From: Labedella endophytica | GTDB lineage: Bacteria; Actinomycetota; Actinomycetes; Actinomycetales; Microbacteriaceae | Assembly: GCF_003990045.1 (NCBI RefSeq) | Contig: NZ_RZGZ01000004.1 | Location: 1-64,000 of the forward strand | Direction: 5' to 3' | DNA: 64,000 nt | Shown: positions 1 to 7,075 of the stretch, piece after piece | Layout: every line of letters begins with the position of its first letter | How positions within the stretch are numbered: the first letter of the stretch is position 1 | Position numbers and translations under genes: made by a program | The notes under the pieces: model-generated | Database searches by the model: none | Told to the model about the DNA's origin: nothing | The model's input: only the letters and a program-made list of their open reading frames with translations

Positions 1-352
1 AGCCGGTCTCCGCGCCGGTGAGCGACGTGCCGGTGTTCAACGATCCCCCGATACGTATGCGCCGCTTCGCATCCCGATCACCAGCGGACGTCAACGTCGC
101 GACGGCATCGACCGCGGACGCGAAGCCCAGAGCCGCGAGCGTGTCGATCGGGCCTTGAGTGCGCTTATCCGCCTCCCCCGCGAGAGCGATACGGGCGGCG
201 TCCACGAGGCGACCCAAGTGCTCCACGTCACGCAGCATCGTGATGAATTCCGACGCGGACAACCGTGCGGGGGCGAGCATGGCGACGGGCTCGGTGAGGA
301 GCTCGATCGCGTCCCCGATCCGCTCCTGGAGAACCTCGCCCTGTGTGCTCAT
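1..352 (-). CDS. DUF222/HNH-type protein, N-terminal part (cut by window edge)
   Basis: Reading from the ATG at 352 on the minus strand gives an open frame that runs off the left edge with no stop in 117 codons. The protein begins MSTQGEVLQERIGDAIELL and continues with LSASEFITMLRDVEHLGRL and a run rich in Ala and Asp. This matches the N-terminal half of the DUF222 proteins that usually carry a C-terminal HNH nuclease domain; the M. tuberculosis 13E12 repeat proteins belong to the same family. The nuclease half would lie outside the window, so catalysis cannot be judged. These genes are often multicopy in Microbacteriaceae (known of the family). No clear Shine-Dalgarno sequence precedes the start, so the start is moderately certain. 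Confidence 0.7.
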   Translation of the reverse strand, partial: MSTQGEVLQERIGDAIELLTEPVAMLAPARLSASEFITMLRDVEHLGRLVDAARIALAGEADKRTQGPIDTLAALGFASAVDAVATLTSAGDRDAKRRIRIGGSLNTGTSLTGAETG

Positions 353-463
353 ACGTCAAGTGAACACGTCACCACCGACATTCGGACGGTATCCGGAAAA
401 GGAGTCAGTTTCTCCGCCGAAACCCGCCTGTGGACGACAAGTGGAGAGCACTGACACCGTTCT

Positions 464-532
464 CGAGGGCGGCAGATGTGCCACGAGGGCGCCACCTCAA
501 AGTGGCGCCCTCGCTCGGGAGTGGCCCCCTCG
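464..532. repeat. Nested palindromic repeat, copy A
   Basis: The inner arms CGAGGGCGCCAC (484-495) and GTGGCGCCCTCG (502-513) pair perfectly around a 6-base loop. The outer arms CGAGGGC (464-470) and CCCCCTCG (525-532) share the same axis of symmetry. It lies just downstream of the marR stop. Further copies are at 8732-8800, 9879-9945 and 47774-47842, with a deleted copy at 8646-8695. Confidence 0.85.
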
Positions 533-559
533 ATCGAGACGGGTCCGGGTGAGGAGTTG

Positions 560-1291
560 CTAGGGAGCCTCGGGGTCGTCGCGGACGGCAGAGATCAGGT
601 TCGTGAGGAAACGCGCGACGACGTCGATCTCGTCCTGGGTCATGTCGTCGGCCACACGCGCGATGCTCGCCTGGCCTCGGCCGAGGGCCTCGCGAACCTC
701 CCGATCGCTGCGCACGGTCGGTACGATCACGGTGGACCGCCGGTCCGTCTCGTGCGGACGCCGCTCCACGAAGTCCGCGCTCGATAGCCGGTCGATGAGG
801 GCGGTCGTCGACGCGGTCGAGATCCCGAGGGCCGTGGCGATCGCGCCGGGCGTGAGGAGTCGGCCGTCCGCCTTCGCGTCGACGAGGAGTCGCATCGCGA
901 GCAGATCGGTCTCGCCCATCGCGGTCTCGCGACGCGCCTCGCGCCGGGATGTGGTCTCGGCCGCGCGGTACTCGCGCAGGAGAGTGAGGATGTCCCCGCT
1001 CGAGGCCCGGTCGGCGGCCTCCGCGCGATCCGGGTCCACGACGGGGTCGACGTCGGCGGCGAGCGCCTCCTCGCGCGTCATGGCCGGCCGGGATCCATCG
1101 GGCCGTGCACGGATGGAGGTCACCGTCGCAGAGATCGACGTGGAGCGGTGACGGGTCTCGCCCACCTGCATGTCTGATTCGTCCTCGACGTGACGCACGT
1201 AACGGACCGAGCGGTCTCCCGACGAGGCCGTGCCGTCCGCCTCCGTCATCGGGTAATCCCGGACGGAGAGTTCCGAATCGTGGCCTTCCAC
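560..1291 (-). CDS. MarR-family transcriptional regulator
   Basis: A 243-residue protein with a winged-helix core in its second half (about residues 125-215). It includes LLTPGAIATALGISTASTT as the recognition region, followed by LIDRLSSADFVERRPHETDRRS, the typical MarR wing. MarR proteins act as dimers on palindromic operators and often respond to small phenolic or drug-like ligands. The N-terminal 100 residues are polar and not conserved, which is longer than usual for the family (about 140-170 residues). The GTG at 1291 is preferred because AGGTGG lies about 8 bases upstream. Internal ATGs at residues 15 and 41 are possible. It is divergent from the DUF7882-type gene, and two copies of a CTAGACG-type dyad lie between them, suggesting self-control or control of that neighbour. 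Confidence 0.85.
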   Translation of the reverse strand: MEGHDSELSVRDYPMTEADGTASSGDRSVRYVRHVEDESDMQVGETRHRSTSISATVTSIRARPDGSRPAMTREEALAADVDPVVDPDRAEAADRASSGDILTLLREYRAAETTSRREARRETAMGETDLLAMRLLVDAKADGRLLTPGAIATALGISTASTTALIDRLSSADFVERRPHETDRRSTVIVPTVRSDREVREALGRGQASIARVADDMTQDEIDVVARFLTNLISAVRDDPEAP

Positions 1292-1333
1292 AGTCGTTCC
1301 ACCTCACTTTTGCTAGTCCACCTAACGGCTTCC

Positions 1334-1346
1334 CTAGAACGTCTAG
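1334..1346. promoter_or_regulatory. Candidate MarR operator 1
   Basis: CTAGAACGTCTAG is an inverted repeat of CTAGA/TCTAG around 3 bases, 43 bases upstream of the marR start. Read on the minus strand it is CTAGACGTTCTAG, which matches the second site at 1423-1435 (CTAGACGAACTAC). Binding by the adjacent MarR protein is inferred. Confidence 0.45.
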
Positions 1347-1418
1347 CGATCCTATCCCCAAGACGCACGAGAAATCACTGCTTTCCTTTTCGACCCAACT
1401 GTGAGTATGGTCGCCTAA

Positions 1419-1435
1419 GTAGCTAGACGAACTAC
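1419..1435. promoter_or_regulatory. Candidate MarR operator 2
   Basis: GTAGCTAGACGAACTAC has GTAG/CTAC arms and contains CTAGACGNNCTA, the same core as the site at 1334-1346. It lies about 70 bases upstream of the gene starting at 1504, so repression of that gene is plausible. Confidence 0.4.
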
Positions 1436-1503
1436 ATATTCATCGGGCGAGCAGAACTCGGTGACGACTCCGACCGCCCCACCATCCGACTATGGAGAAC
1501 ATC

Positions 1504-1926
1504 ATGGCAACGCTGACCTACGGCCCCGACGCGACGACGATCACCATCGACGACCGGGCCCTCGCCCACCTGCAGTACGTGATCTTCCAGCGGTACCGCC
1601 GCCACGAGCCGTTCGTGATGACACTCGTCACGGGCACAGATGGCGACCGCCAGCGTCGCTCCACCTGGATGACGCCGGGCGCCCCCGTGTCCTTCTCGTA
1701 CGACAACGAGGCCACCCCCCAGCTCGACCGCGTCTGGCTCGAGGACCTCATGAAGCAGTCGTACAGCGGAACCGGACTCGTCTACGCGGAGCCGCTCGAG
1801 GGAGAGCACGCTCTGGACGAGGCCGCCGCCTCCGAGGTCGTCGAGGCCGCCGGGGCCATCACCGGGGCCGCGGCCTCCGCACCCCGCGTCGGCCGCGCGC
1901 GCGCCGCGGTCCGCTCCGCCGCCTGA
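1504..1926 (+). CDS. Small DUF7882-type protein
   Basis: A 140-residue protein starting MATLTYGPDATTITIDDRALAHLQ, then a VIFQRYRRHEPFVM stretch and a W(M)TPGAPVSFSYDNEATPQLDRVWLEDLM region. This is the pattern of small Microbacteriaceae proteins of the DUF7882 family, often mislabelled as ATP-dependent DNA ligase in genome records. The true function is unknown. The C-terminal 45 residues are Ala/Glu-rich and low in complexity. The ATG at 1504 is chosen because GGAGA lies 5 bases upstream; an in-frame ATG at 1492 precedes that ribosome site and is unlikely. The gene is divergent from marR and followed by a strong terminator. There is no signal peptide or membrane segment. Confidence 0.75.
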   Translation: MATLTYGPDATTITIDDRALAHLQYVIFQRYRRHEPFVMTLVTGTDGDRQRRSTWMTPGAPVSFSYDNEATPQLDRVWLEDLMKQSYSGTGLVYAEPLEGEHALDEAAASEVVEAAGAITGAAASAPRVGRARAAVRSAA

Positions 1927-1940
1927 CCGTCAGCAGGCCG

Positions 1941-1964
1941 AGCACCAGCACCAGCACCAGCACC
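1941..1964. repeat. Short tandem GCACCA repeat
   Basis: About four tandem hexamers of the form AGCACC lie between the stop at 1926 and the terminator. The tract is short, noncoding and of no evident function. Confidence 0.7.
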
Positions 1965-2000
1965 ACGAAGCCCCCCGGACTCCGATCCGAGGGGCTTCGT
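1965..2000. terminator. Bidirectional stem-loop terminator
   Basis: ACGAAGCCCC (1965-1974) pairs perfectly with GGGGCTTCGT (1991-2000) around a 16-base loop. It lies between the convergent ends of the DUF7882-type gene and the aldo/keto reductase gene, so it can serve both. Confidence 0.8.
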
Positions 2001-2049
2001 CGTTCGCGGACCAGCCGCGCCGGGCCGCGACCCGGGAAGACGAACGCCG

Positions 2050-3066
2050 TCAGCGCGCCGTGCCGTGCACCGCGAACTCGTCGATGCGCGCCAGCTCGTC
2101 CGCAGTGAGCGCCGGAGCCTCGAGGGCCGCGACGTTCTGTTCCAGCTGCGCGACGCTCGACGCTCCGATGAGGGCCGACGTCACCGTGTCGCGGCGCAAG
2201 ACCCACGTGAGTGCCAGTTGCGCGAGCGTCTGACCGCGCTCCGCCGCGATGGCCGCGAGGCCCCGGGCGCGCTCGAGGTACGTGTCCGAGATCCGCTCCT
2301 CCGAGAGGAAGCGGCTCGTCGCCGCGCGGGAATCGCTCGGCACGTCTCCGCCGAGATAGCGGTCGGTGAGCAGCCCCTGCGACAGCGGCGAGAACACGAT
2401 GCTCCCGATGCCGGTCTCGTCGATCGCGTCGAGCAGGCCCTCCTCGACCGTCCGGTTGAACATCGAGTACGACGGCTGGTGGATGAGGAGGGGGACGCCG
2501 AGCCCGTCGAGCACCTCGGCCGCGCGACGCGTCTGCGCGGGGTCGTAGTTGGAGACGCCCACGTACAGCGCCTTGCCCTGCCGCACCGCGGTCGCGAGCG
2601 CGCCCATCGTCTCCTCGAGCGGCGTCGAGGGATCGGGACGGTGGTGGTAGAAGATGTCGACGTAGTCGAGACCCATCCGGCCGAGGCTCTGGTCGAGGGA
2701 CGAGAGCAGGTACTTCCTCGACCCCCCGTCGCCGTACGGGCCCGGCCACATGTCGTAGCCCGCCTTCGTCGAGACGACGAGCTCGTCGCGGAACGGAGCG
2801 AGATCCGAGGCGACGAGTCGCCCGAAGGTCTCCTCCGCCGCGCCGTACGGCGGGCCGTAGTTGTTGGCGAGGTCGATGTGAGTGATGCCGAGGTCGAACG
2901 CCCGGCGCACGATCGCGCGCTGCGAGTCGAGGCTGCGGCTCGAGCCGAAGTTGTGCCAGAGACCCAGCGAGAGAGCGGGGAGATCGAGGCCGGAACGCCC
3001 GGCCCTCCGGTAGCTCATCGTGTCGTAGCGGTGCGGATCGGGGCTGAACGTCGACGCGATGTCCAC
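2050..3066 (-). CDS. Aldo/keto reductase, glyceraldehyde-3-phosphate reductase type
   Basis: A 338-residue cytoplasmic NADPH-dependent oxidoreductase of the (beta/alpha)8 fold, close to the YghZ/GAP-reductase branch. Visible landmarks are GRSGLDLPALSLGLWHNFG near the start, D-x-x-x-x-Y in FDLGITHIDLANNYGPPYG with the catalytic Tyr, the Lys in STKAGYDMWPGPYG, the catalytic His in VDIFYHHRPDP, and IVFSPLSQGLLTDRYLG near the cofactor site. The family reduces aldehydes such as L-glyceraldehyde 3-phosphate or methylglyoxal; the real substrate here is unknown. The GTG at 3066 is chosen because AGGAGAACC lies directly upstream. A longer in-frame extension upstream is not needed by the family. It converges on the gene ending at 1926 and diverges from the ATP-grasp gene. 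Confidence 0.9.
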   Translation of the reverse strand: MDIASTFSPDPHRYDTMSYRRAGRSGLDLPALSLGLWHNFGSSRSLDSQRAIVRRAFDLGITHIDLANNYGPPYGAAEETFGRLVASDLAPFRDELVVSTKAGYDMWPGPYGDGGSRKYLLSSLDQSLGRMGLDYVDIFYHHRPDPSTPLEETMGALATAVRQGKALYVGVSNYDPAQTRRAAEVLDGLGVPLLIHQPSYSMFNRTVEEGLLDAIDETGIGSIVFSPLSQGLLTDRYLGGDVPSDSRAATSRFLSEERISDTYLERARGLAAIAAERGQTLAQLALTWVLRRDTVTSALIGASSVAQLEQNVAALEAPALTADELARIDEFAVHGTAR

Positions 3067-3179
3067 GGTTCTCCTGTCTCGTCGTCGGGGGGAGTGACTC
3101 CATCCTGTCGGCTCCGTCGATCCCGGGCCACCTCGATGCGCGGGCAGCCGTGCGGGGTCCGACAGACTGAGGGGATGCC

Positions 3180-4175
3180 GTGCCGCCAGACCCTCACCGT
3201 CCGTCCATGACCGCGCGTCGGCCACCCCGCGCGCGTTGGCGTGGGCGCTCCGTCCTCATCCGGCTCATCCGGCTCCACCGGACGCGACACCCGCAGACCT
3301 TCACCGAGAAGGTGCGGTACAAGATGCTGCGCGATCACCGCGCGCTCGTCGTGACCTTCGCGGACAAGGCCGCGGTGCGTGACCACGTCTCGGCGCACGG
3401 CTTCGCCCACCTCCTCCCCCGCGCGTTCGCGGTCCTCGACGACGCCGACGGCCTCCTCGGCCTCGAGCTGCCGTCGTCCTACGTCGTCAAACCCACGCAC
3501 GGGAGCGGCGCGGCCATCGTCGTGTCGCCCGCGGCGGCTCCGGAGGCGACGCTCCCTCGCCCGGAGTGGGGCTGGGTCTACGCGCACGTTCGTCCCGCCG
3601 CCGCCGCCGATCGCCGAGAACTCCGCGACATCGCTGCCGGCTGGATGGGCAAGCTGTACGGCCGCGGCCCCAACGAGGAGTGGGCGTACAGCCGTATCCC
3701 CCCGCGCATCATCATCGAGGAAGCCCTCGCAGCCCCCGGGGGCGGCATCCCCGACGACTACAAGTTTTTCGTCTTCCACGGCACGTGCCGCTACATCCAG
3801 GTGGACTCCGGCCGCTTCGGCACACGCACCCAGGACTTCTTCGAACCGGACTGGACCCACCTGCCGTTGAGCGGAGGCCCGGCATGGGCGGATCCTCCCC
3901 ACCCCGCTCCCGAGCGACTGGCCGAGATGGTCGGCATCGTCGAACGCCTGGCCGAGGGGACCGACTTCGTGCGCGTCGACCTGTATCTGCTGCCCGACCG
4001 CATCGTGTTCGGCGAGCTCACGAGCTACCCGGCCGGCGGTCACAGCCCCTTCCACCCGGACCGGTTCGATGCGGAGTTCGGGAGTCACTGGACGGTTCCG
4101 CGCCGCTACCGCCAGGACCGTCCGGCCGCGGCGTCCCTCCGTGCTCCCCGCCGTGCTCCCAGCGACCGCGATTAG
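3180..4175 (+). CDS. TupA-like ATP-grasp protein
   Basis: A 331-residue protein matching the TupA-like ATP-grasp family. It has RHPQTFTEKVRYKMLRDHR at the start, a PSSYVVKPTHGSGAAIVV nucleotide-binding strand-loop, YKFFVFHGTCRYIQVDSGRF in the middle, and FVRVDLYLLPDRIVFGELTSYPAGG as the metal-binding end. TupA itself acts in teichuronopeptide synthesis in alkaliphilic Bacillus. Many homologues lie in polysaccharide loci, where an amide-forming surface-modification role is inferred. The GTG at 3180 has GAGGGG 5 bases upstream; an ATG at 3207 is the alternative. Its stop (TAG, 4173-4175) overlaps the -10-like element of the next gene. No signal peptide. Confidence 0.8.
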   Translation: MPPDPHRPSMTARRPPRARWRGRSVLIRLIRLHRTRHPQTFTEKVRYKMLRDHRALVVTFADKAAVRDHVSAHGFAHLLPRAFAVLDDADGLLGLELPSSYVVKPTHGSGAAIVVSPAAAPEATLPRPEWGWVYAHVRPAAAADRRELRDIAAGWMGKLYGRGPNEEWAYSRIPPRIIIEEALAAPGGGIPDDYKFFVFHGTCRYIQVDSGRFGTRTQDFFEPDWTHLPLSGGPAWADPPHPAPERLAEMVGIVERLAEGTDFVRVDLYLLPDRIVFGELTSYPAGGHSPFHPDRFDAEFGSHWTVPRRYRQDRPAAASLRAPRRAPSDRD

Positions 4176-4178
4176 GCT
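4173..4178 (+). promoter_or_regulatory. -10-like TAGGCT before the DUF3515 gene
   Basis: TAGGCT lies 8 bases before the ATG at 4187 and there is no Shine-Dalgarno sequence, consistent with a leaderless or near-leaderless transcript. The first three bases are also the stop codon of the preceding gene. Confidence 0.4.
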
Positions 4179-4186
4179 GATCGACG

Positions 4187-4699
4187 ATGACGACACGCAC
4201 CGCCCGGTCCCCCCGGAAGCTGATCGCCGCGGTGACCCTCGCGGCCGCCGCCGCCTCCCTGCTGAGCGGGTGTGCGACCGCCGTCTCGCTCGATCCCGGC
4301 GCCGCGGCGAACGACGCCGATTGCGCGTACATCACCGTCGCGCTCCCCCAGACGGTCGCCGGCCTGCCGAAGCGCGACACCGACGCCCAGGCCACCGGCG
4401 CATGGGGTTCGCCCGCCTCCATCCTCTTGCGGTGCGGCGTCGAGGTCCCCGGACCGACGACGCTCGAGTGCACGAACGTGAACGGTGTCGACTGGATCAT
4501 CGACGACACCGACGCCCCCAACTACACCTTCACGACCTACGGGCGGGATCCAGCGGTGCAGGTCGTCGTCGACTCGGACGTGACCCTCGGCTCCACGGCG
4601 CTCGTCGACCTGGAGCCGGCCATCTCGAACGCGCCGGACGCACCGTTCACCGCGTGCGTCGGGGTGGACGAGGTCGAGATCCCCGACACGACCGAGTGA
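4187..4699 (+). CDS. DUF3515 lipoprotein
   Basis: A 170-residue exported lipoprotein. Basic residues and a hydrophobic stretch (LIAAVTLAAAAASLLSGC) lead to a lipobox with Cys29. The body carries the DUF3515 signature: paired cysteines, RDTDAQATGAWGSPASILLRCGV, then a strand ending in DWIIDD and a final Cys in FTACVGVDEV. The function of DUF3515 is unknown. In many actinobacteria the gene sits near D-Ala-D-Ala ligase or thiamine-monophosphate kinase, but that neighbourhood is not seen here. It lies 11 bases after the ATP-grasp gene and has no clear ribosome site, so either coupling or a leaderless start is possible. Confidence 0.85.
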   Translation: MTTRTARSPRKLIAAVTLAAAAASLLSGCATAVSLDPGAAANDADCAYITVALPQTVAGLPKRDTDAQATGAWGSPASILLRCGVEVPGPTTLECTNVNGVDWIIDDTDAPNYTFTTYGRDPAVQVVVDSDVTLGSTALVDLEPAISNAPDAPFTACVGVDEVEIPDTTE

Positions 4700-4741
4700 C
4701 CCGGGCCCTGCCCGCGCCCCGGTGAAGCAGCGTCCGCCGCG

Positions 4742-4747
4742 TACCGT
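4742..4747 (+). promoter_or_regulatory. -10-like TACCGT, 6 bases before the AlaX-type start
   Basis: TACCGT is followed by exactly 6 bases and then the ATG at 4754, with no Shine-Dalgarno sequence. This fits a leaderless mRNA starting at or next to the ATG. The same spacing recurs at five other genes in the window. Confidence 0.5.
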
Positions 4748-4753
4748 TGTGGC

Positions 4754-5635
4754 ATGACCCTGCCGACCACCGACACGACCGTCCTCTACCCCGCCGGCGC
4801 ACTCGGCTCGACGGGCGTGGTGCTGCATCGCGAGGAGCTCCCGGACGGACGAGCCGCGATCCTCCTCGACGTGACGGCCGCGCACCCCGTCGATGCCGCC
4901 TGGCCCGACCAGCCCGCAGACCGCGGCACGCTCACCTCCGGCGACGCACCCGATTCGCCGGTGGCGCTCCTCGACGCCGTCGTGGCGGCCTCCGACGGCT
5001 CCGCCCTCTTCCTCGGATCGGACTCGCCCGTGAAGAAGGGGACGGAGGGGTGGGCGTTCCTCGTCGCGCACGTCGTCGACGGGCAGTCCTCCCTCCGCGA
5101 GGGCGACACCGTGACGGTCGCGATCGACCCCGAGTACCGTCGCGCCCTGTCGGCCGGGCACACCGCCTGCCACCTCGCGTCTCTTGCGCTCAACCGCACG
5201 CTGGCGGACGCCTGGCGGAAGGAGGTGACGACGGACGCCGCCGGTGCACCGAACTTCGACGCGCTCGCGATCGAGTCCTCCACGATCATCCCCGACGGGT
5301 CGATCGACGTGTACCGGATCGGGAAGTCGCTGCGGAAGCGTGGATTCGACCCCGCATCCCTCGACGACCTCGAAGCGATCGCGGCGCGCGTCGACGGTAC
5401 CCTCGAGGCGTGGGTCGCGACCGATGCCGCCGCGTCCGTCGAGTCGCCGCATCCGGTGCTGACCGGGCGTCGAGCGTGGGTCTGCGATCTTCCGGACGGG
5501 CGCGTGTCGATCCCGTGCGGAGGCACGCACATCGGCGCTCTCGACGCGTTCGACGCGATATCCGTGTCGTTCGAACGCGACGACGCGGACGGCGCGATCA
5601 CCGTCACGATGCGGACCACATCCACTCCACGGTGA
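4754..5635 (+). CDS. AlaX-like trans-editing hydrolase (alanyl-tRNA synthetase editing-domain homologue)
   Basis: A 293-residue cytoplasmic protein resembling the second additional (editing) domain of alanyl-tRNA synthetase. The first metal-binding motif is HTACH in SAGHTACHLASLALNRTL. The second is the Cys-Gly-Gly-Thr-His group in SIPCGGTHIGALDAFDA. Together these form the zinc site that deacylates mischarged Ser-tRNA(Ala) or Gly-tRNA(Ala). The N-terminal 90 residues form the beta-barrel portion (TVLYPAGALGSTGVVLHREELPDG). No aminoacylation domain is present, so it is a free-standing editor. Its metal ligands look complete. Substrate choice cannot be read from the sequence. Confidence 0.85.
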   Translation: MTLPTTDTTVLYPAGALGSTGVVLHREELPDGRAAILLDVTAAHPVDAAWPDQPADRGTLTSGDAPDSPVALLDAVVAASDGSALFLGSDSPVKKGTEGWAFLVAHVVDGQSSLREGDTVTVAIDPEYRRALSAGHTACHLASLALNRTLADAWRKEVTTDAAGAPNFDALAIESSTIIPDGSIDVYRIGKSLRKRGFDPASLDDLEAIAARVDGTLEAWVATDAAASVESPHPVLTGRRAWVCDLPDGRVSIPCGGTHIGALDAFDAISVSFERDDADGAITVTMRTTSTPR

Positions 5636-5715
5636 CCCCCGCCACGACCCCGCTCGACGCTCACGGCGACCCTCCCGAACACGCCGGTAATCGAGTATCA
5701 CTCACGTCTTCTTTT

Positions 5716-5733
5716 GTCAACTCGAGGGTTGAC
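5716..5733. promoter_or_regulatory. Inverted repeat overlapping a -35 element
   Basis: GTCAAC (5716-5721) and GTTGAC (5728-5733) are perfect 6-base arms around 6 bases. The right arm overlaps the -35 hexamer TTGACA, the expected position for a repressor operator. No cognate regulator is adjacent. Confidence 0.45.
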
Positions 5734-5757
5734 ACCCCGCCCGGTCGAGCGTAACTT
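5729..5757 (+). promoter_or_regulatory. Sigma70-type promoter of the surface-protein locus
   Basis: TTGACA (5729-5734), a 17-base spacer and TAACTT (5752-5757) form a near-consensus promoter, about 55 bases upstream of the ATG at 5819. It is the best-formed promoter seen in the left half of the window. Confidence 0.6.
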
Positions 5758-5818
5758 TCCGGTTACGACGGCTCTCGAGGGGAGAGCCGCGAGGGGACCG
5801 CTCGAGGGGAGAGTGGCG

Positions 5819-6994
5819 ATGGAACGCATCGTTTCGCACGACGCCCTCCGTCTCGTGCGCCTCGTCCTCCTCGGCATCGCCACCGCCGCCGGACTCCTCG
5901 TCCTGTCGGCCATCCTCGCCACGAGTTCCGCCTCCGCCTCGTCCGGAGCCGAACGGTCCGGCTTGCTCGACGGCGTCGAGGACGCCGTGAGCGGGGCCGT
6001 CGACACCGCCGGTTCCACCGTGTCGGGCACCACGTCGGCCGTGGAGAAGACGGTCGAGAAAGTCGTCGCCCCGGTGACGCCGGTCGTGCAGGAGACCGTG
6101 GAGAAGACGGTCGAGAAAGTCGTCGAGACCACCGCCCCCGTCGTGCCGACGCCCGTCCAGCCGGTCGTCGAGGCCGTCACCCCCGTGATCACGGATACCA
6201 CCGAGGCTGTCGCCGGGGCCGTGGGCGACACGACCGACGAGACGGTCGGTCTCGTCGAAGAGACCGTCGCCGACGCGGCGGAGGCCGCTCCCACGCCCGT
6301 CACCTCGATCGCGACCCCCGTCACCGAGACCACCGACGACCTCGTCGCCGCCCTCCCGGTCGTGGGCGATCTCGTCGATCGTGTGGTCGGCCCCGCTCCC
6401 GTCACGAACGTGACCGACGGCATCGTCGGTTCGGTCGACGACCTCGTCGTCGGGGGCCTGGGCGACGTGATCGGCACCATCGGGGTGATCGGCGATTCCG
6501 TCGTCGGCGTGGTCGTCGAAACGCCCGAATTCGTCATCCCCCTCCTGCCGTCGACCCCGGGCATCGATCTGCCGGGCGGCATCGTGATCCCCGGCGGCCT
6601 GCTCGAATCCCCCGCCCCGCTCGCGATGATCGCCGGCGCGGCGGTCGGCGGCGGGATGCTCGCCGGTGGCCAACGCTTCGCGACGGCGCTCGAACGCGCC
6701 GGCCTGCGCGCACCGATCGCCGTCGGTGCGGCCGGTTCCACCACCACCTCATCCACCGGCTCGACGGCGCCCACGAGCGGCTTCGACTCATTCCCGTCGC
6801 ACCCGGCCGGTCCGCTCACCTCCGCGCCGTCCGACTCATCAACCACCGGTTCCGGCTCATCCGCCGGCGTCGCCGCGGGGGACACCGCTGCTCGGGTCGT
6901 CGCACCCGCGGCCTCCGTCCGGCTCTCCGCGCTTCCCTCCGACGAGGTCATCCCCTCGTCGCTCTCCGCCCGCACTCTTCCCTCCCCCGACTGA
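5819..6994 (+). CDS. Secreted Val/Thr-rich repetitive protein, function unknown
   Basis: A 391-residue exported protein of unrecognised family. Residues 1 to about 40 form a signal peptide: MERIVSHDALRLVRLVLLG, a hydrophobic core, then ATSSASASS. The mature part is very rich in Val, Thr, Asp and Pro, with repeated VEKTVEKVV units and ETVxxVVETT-like stretches; two 27-base copies of the same DNA start near 6041 and 6101. A glycine-rich hydrophobic segment (IPGGLLESPAPLAMIAGAAVGGGML) may touch or cross the membrane. No LPXTG or LAXTG motif and no cysteines are seen. The ATG at 5819 has GGGGAGAG upstream. It precedes the chaplin-like gene by 81 bases and shares its likely promoter, so a joint role at the cell surface is inferred. 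Confidence 0.7.
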   Translation: MERIVSHDALRLVRLVLLGIATAAGLLVLSAILATSSASASSGAERSGLLDGVEDAVSGAVDTAGSTVSGTTSAVEKTVEKVVAPVTPVVQETVEKTVEKVVETTAPVVPTPVQPVVEAVTPVITDTTEAVAGAVGDTTDETVGLVEETVADAAEAAPTPVTSIATPVTETTDDLVAALPVVGDLVDRVVGPAPVTNVTDGIVGSVDDLVVGGLGDVIGTIGVIGDSVVGVVVETPEFVIPLLPSTPGIDLPGGIVIPGGLLESPAPLAMIAGAAVGGGMLAGGQRFATALERAGLRAPIAVGAAGSTTTSSTGSTAPTSGFDSFPSHPAGPLTSAPSDSSTTGSGSSAGVAAGDTAARVVAPAASVRLSALPSDEVIPSSLSARTLPSPD

Positions 6995-7075
6995 TCGGGT
7001 TCGCACCGTCCTCGTCGACGGCACGGACCATCGCGCACTCTGCGCACCAACGATCGATCTCTTGGAGAAGGAAAA

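Noticed and set aside
1941-1964. GCACCA tandem tract as a phase-variation switch
   Set aside because: Only about four hexamers, outside any coding or promoter region, after a stop codon.
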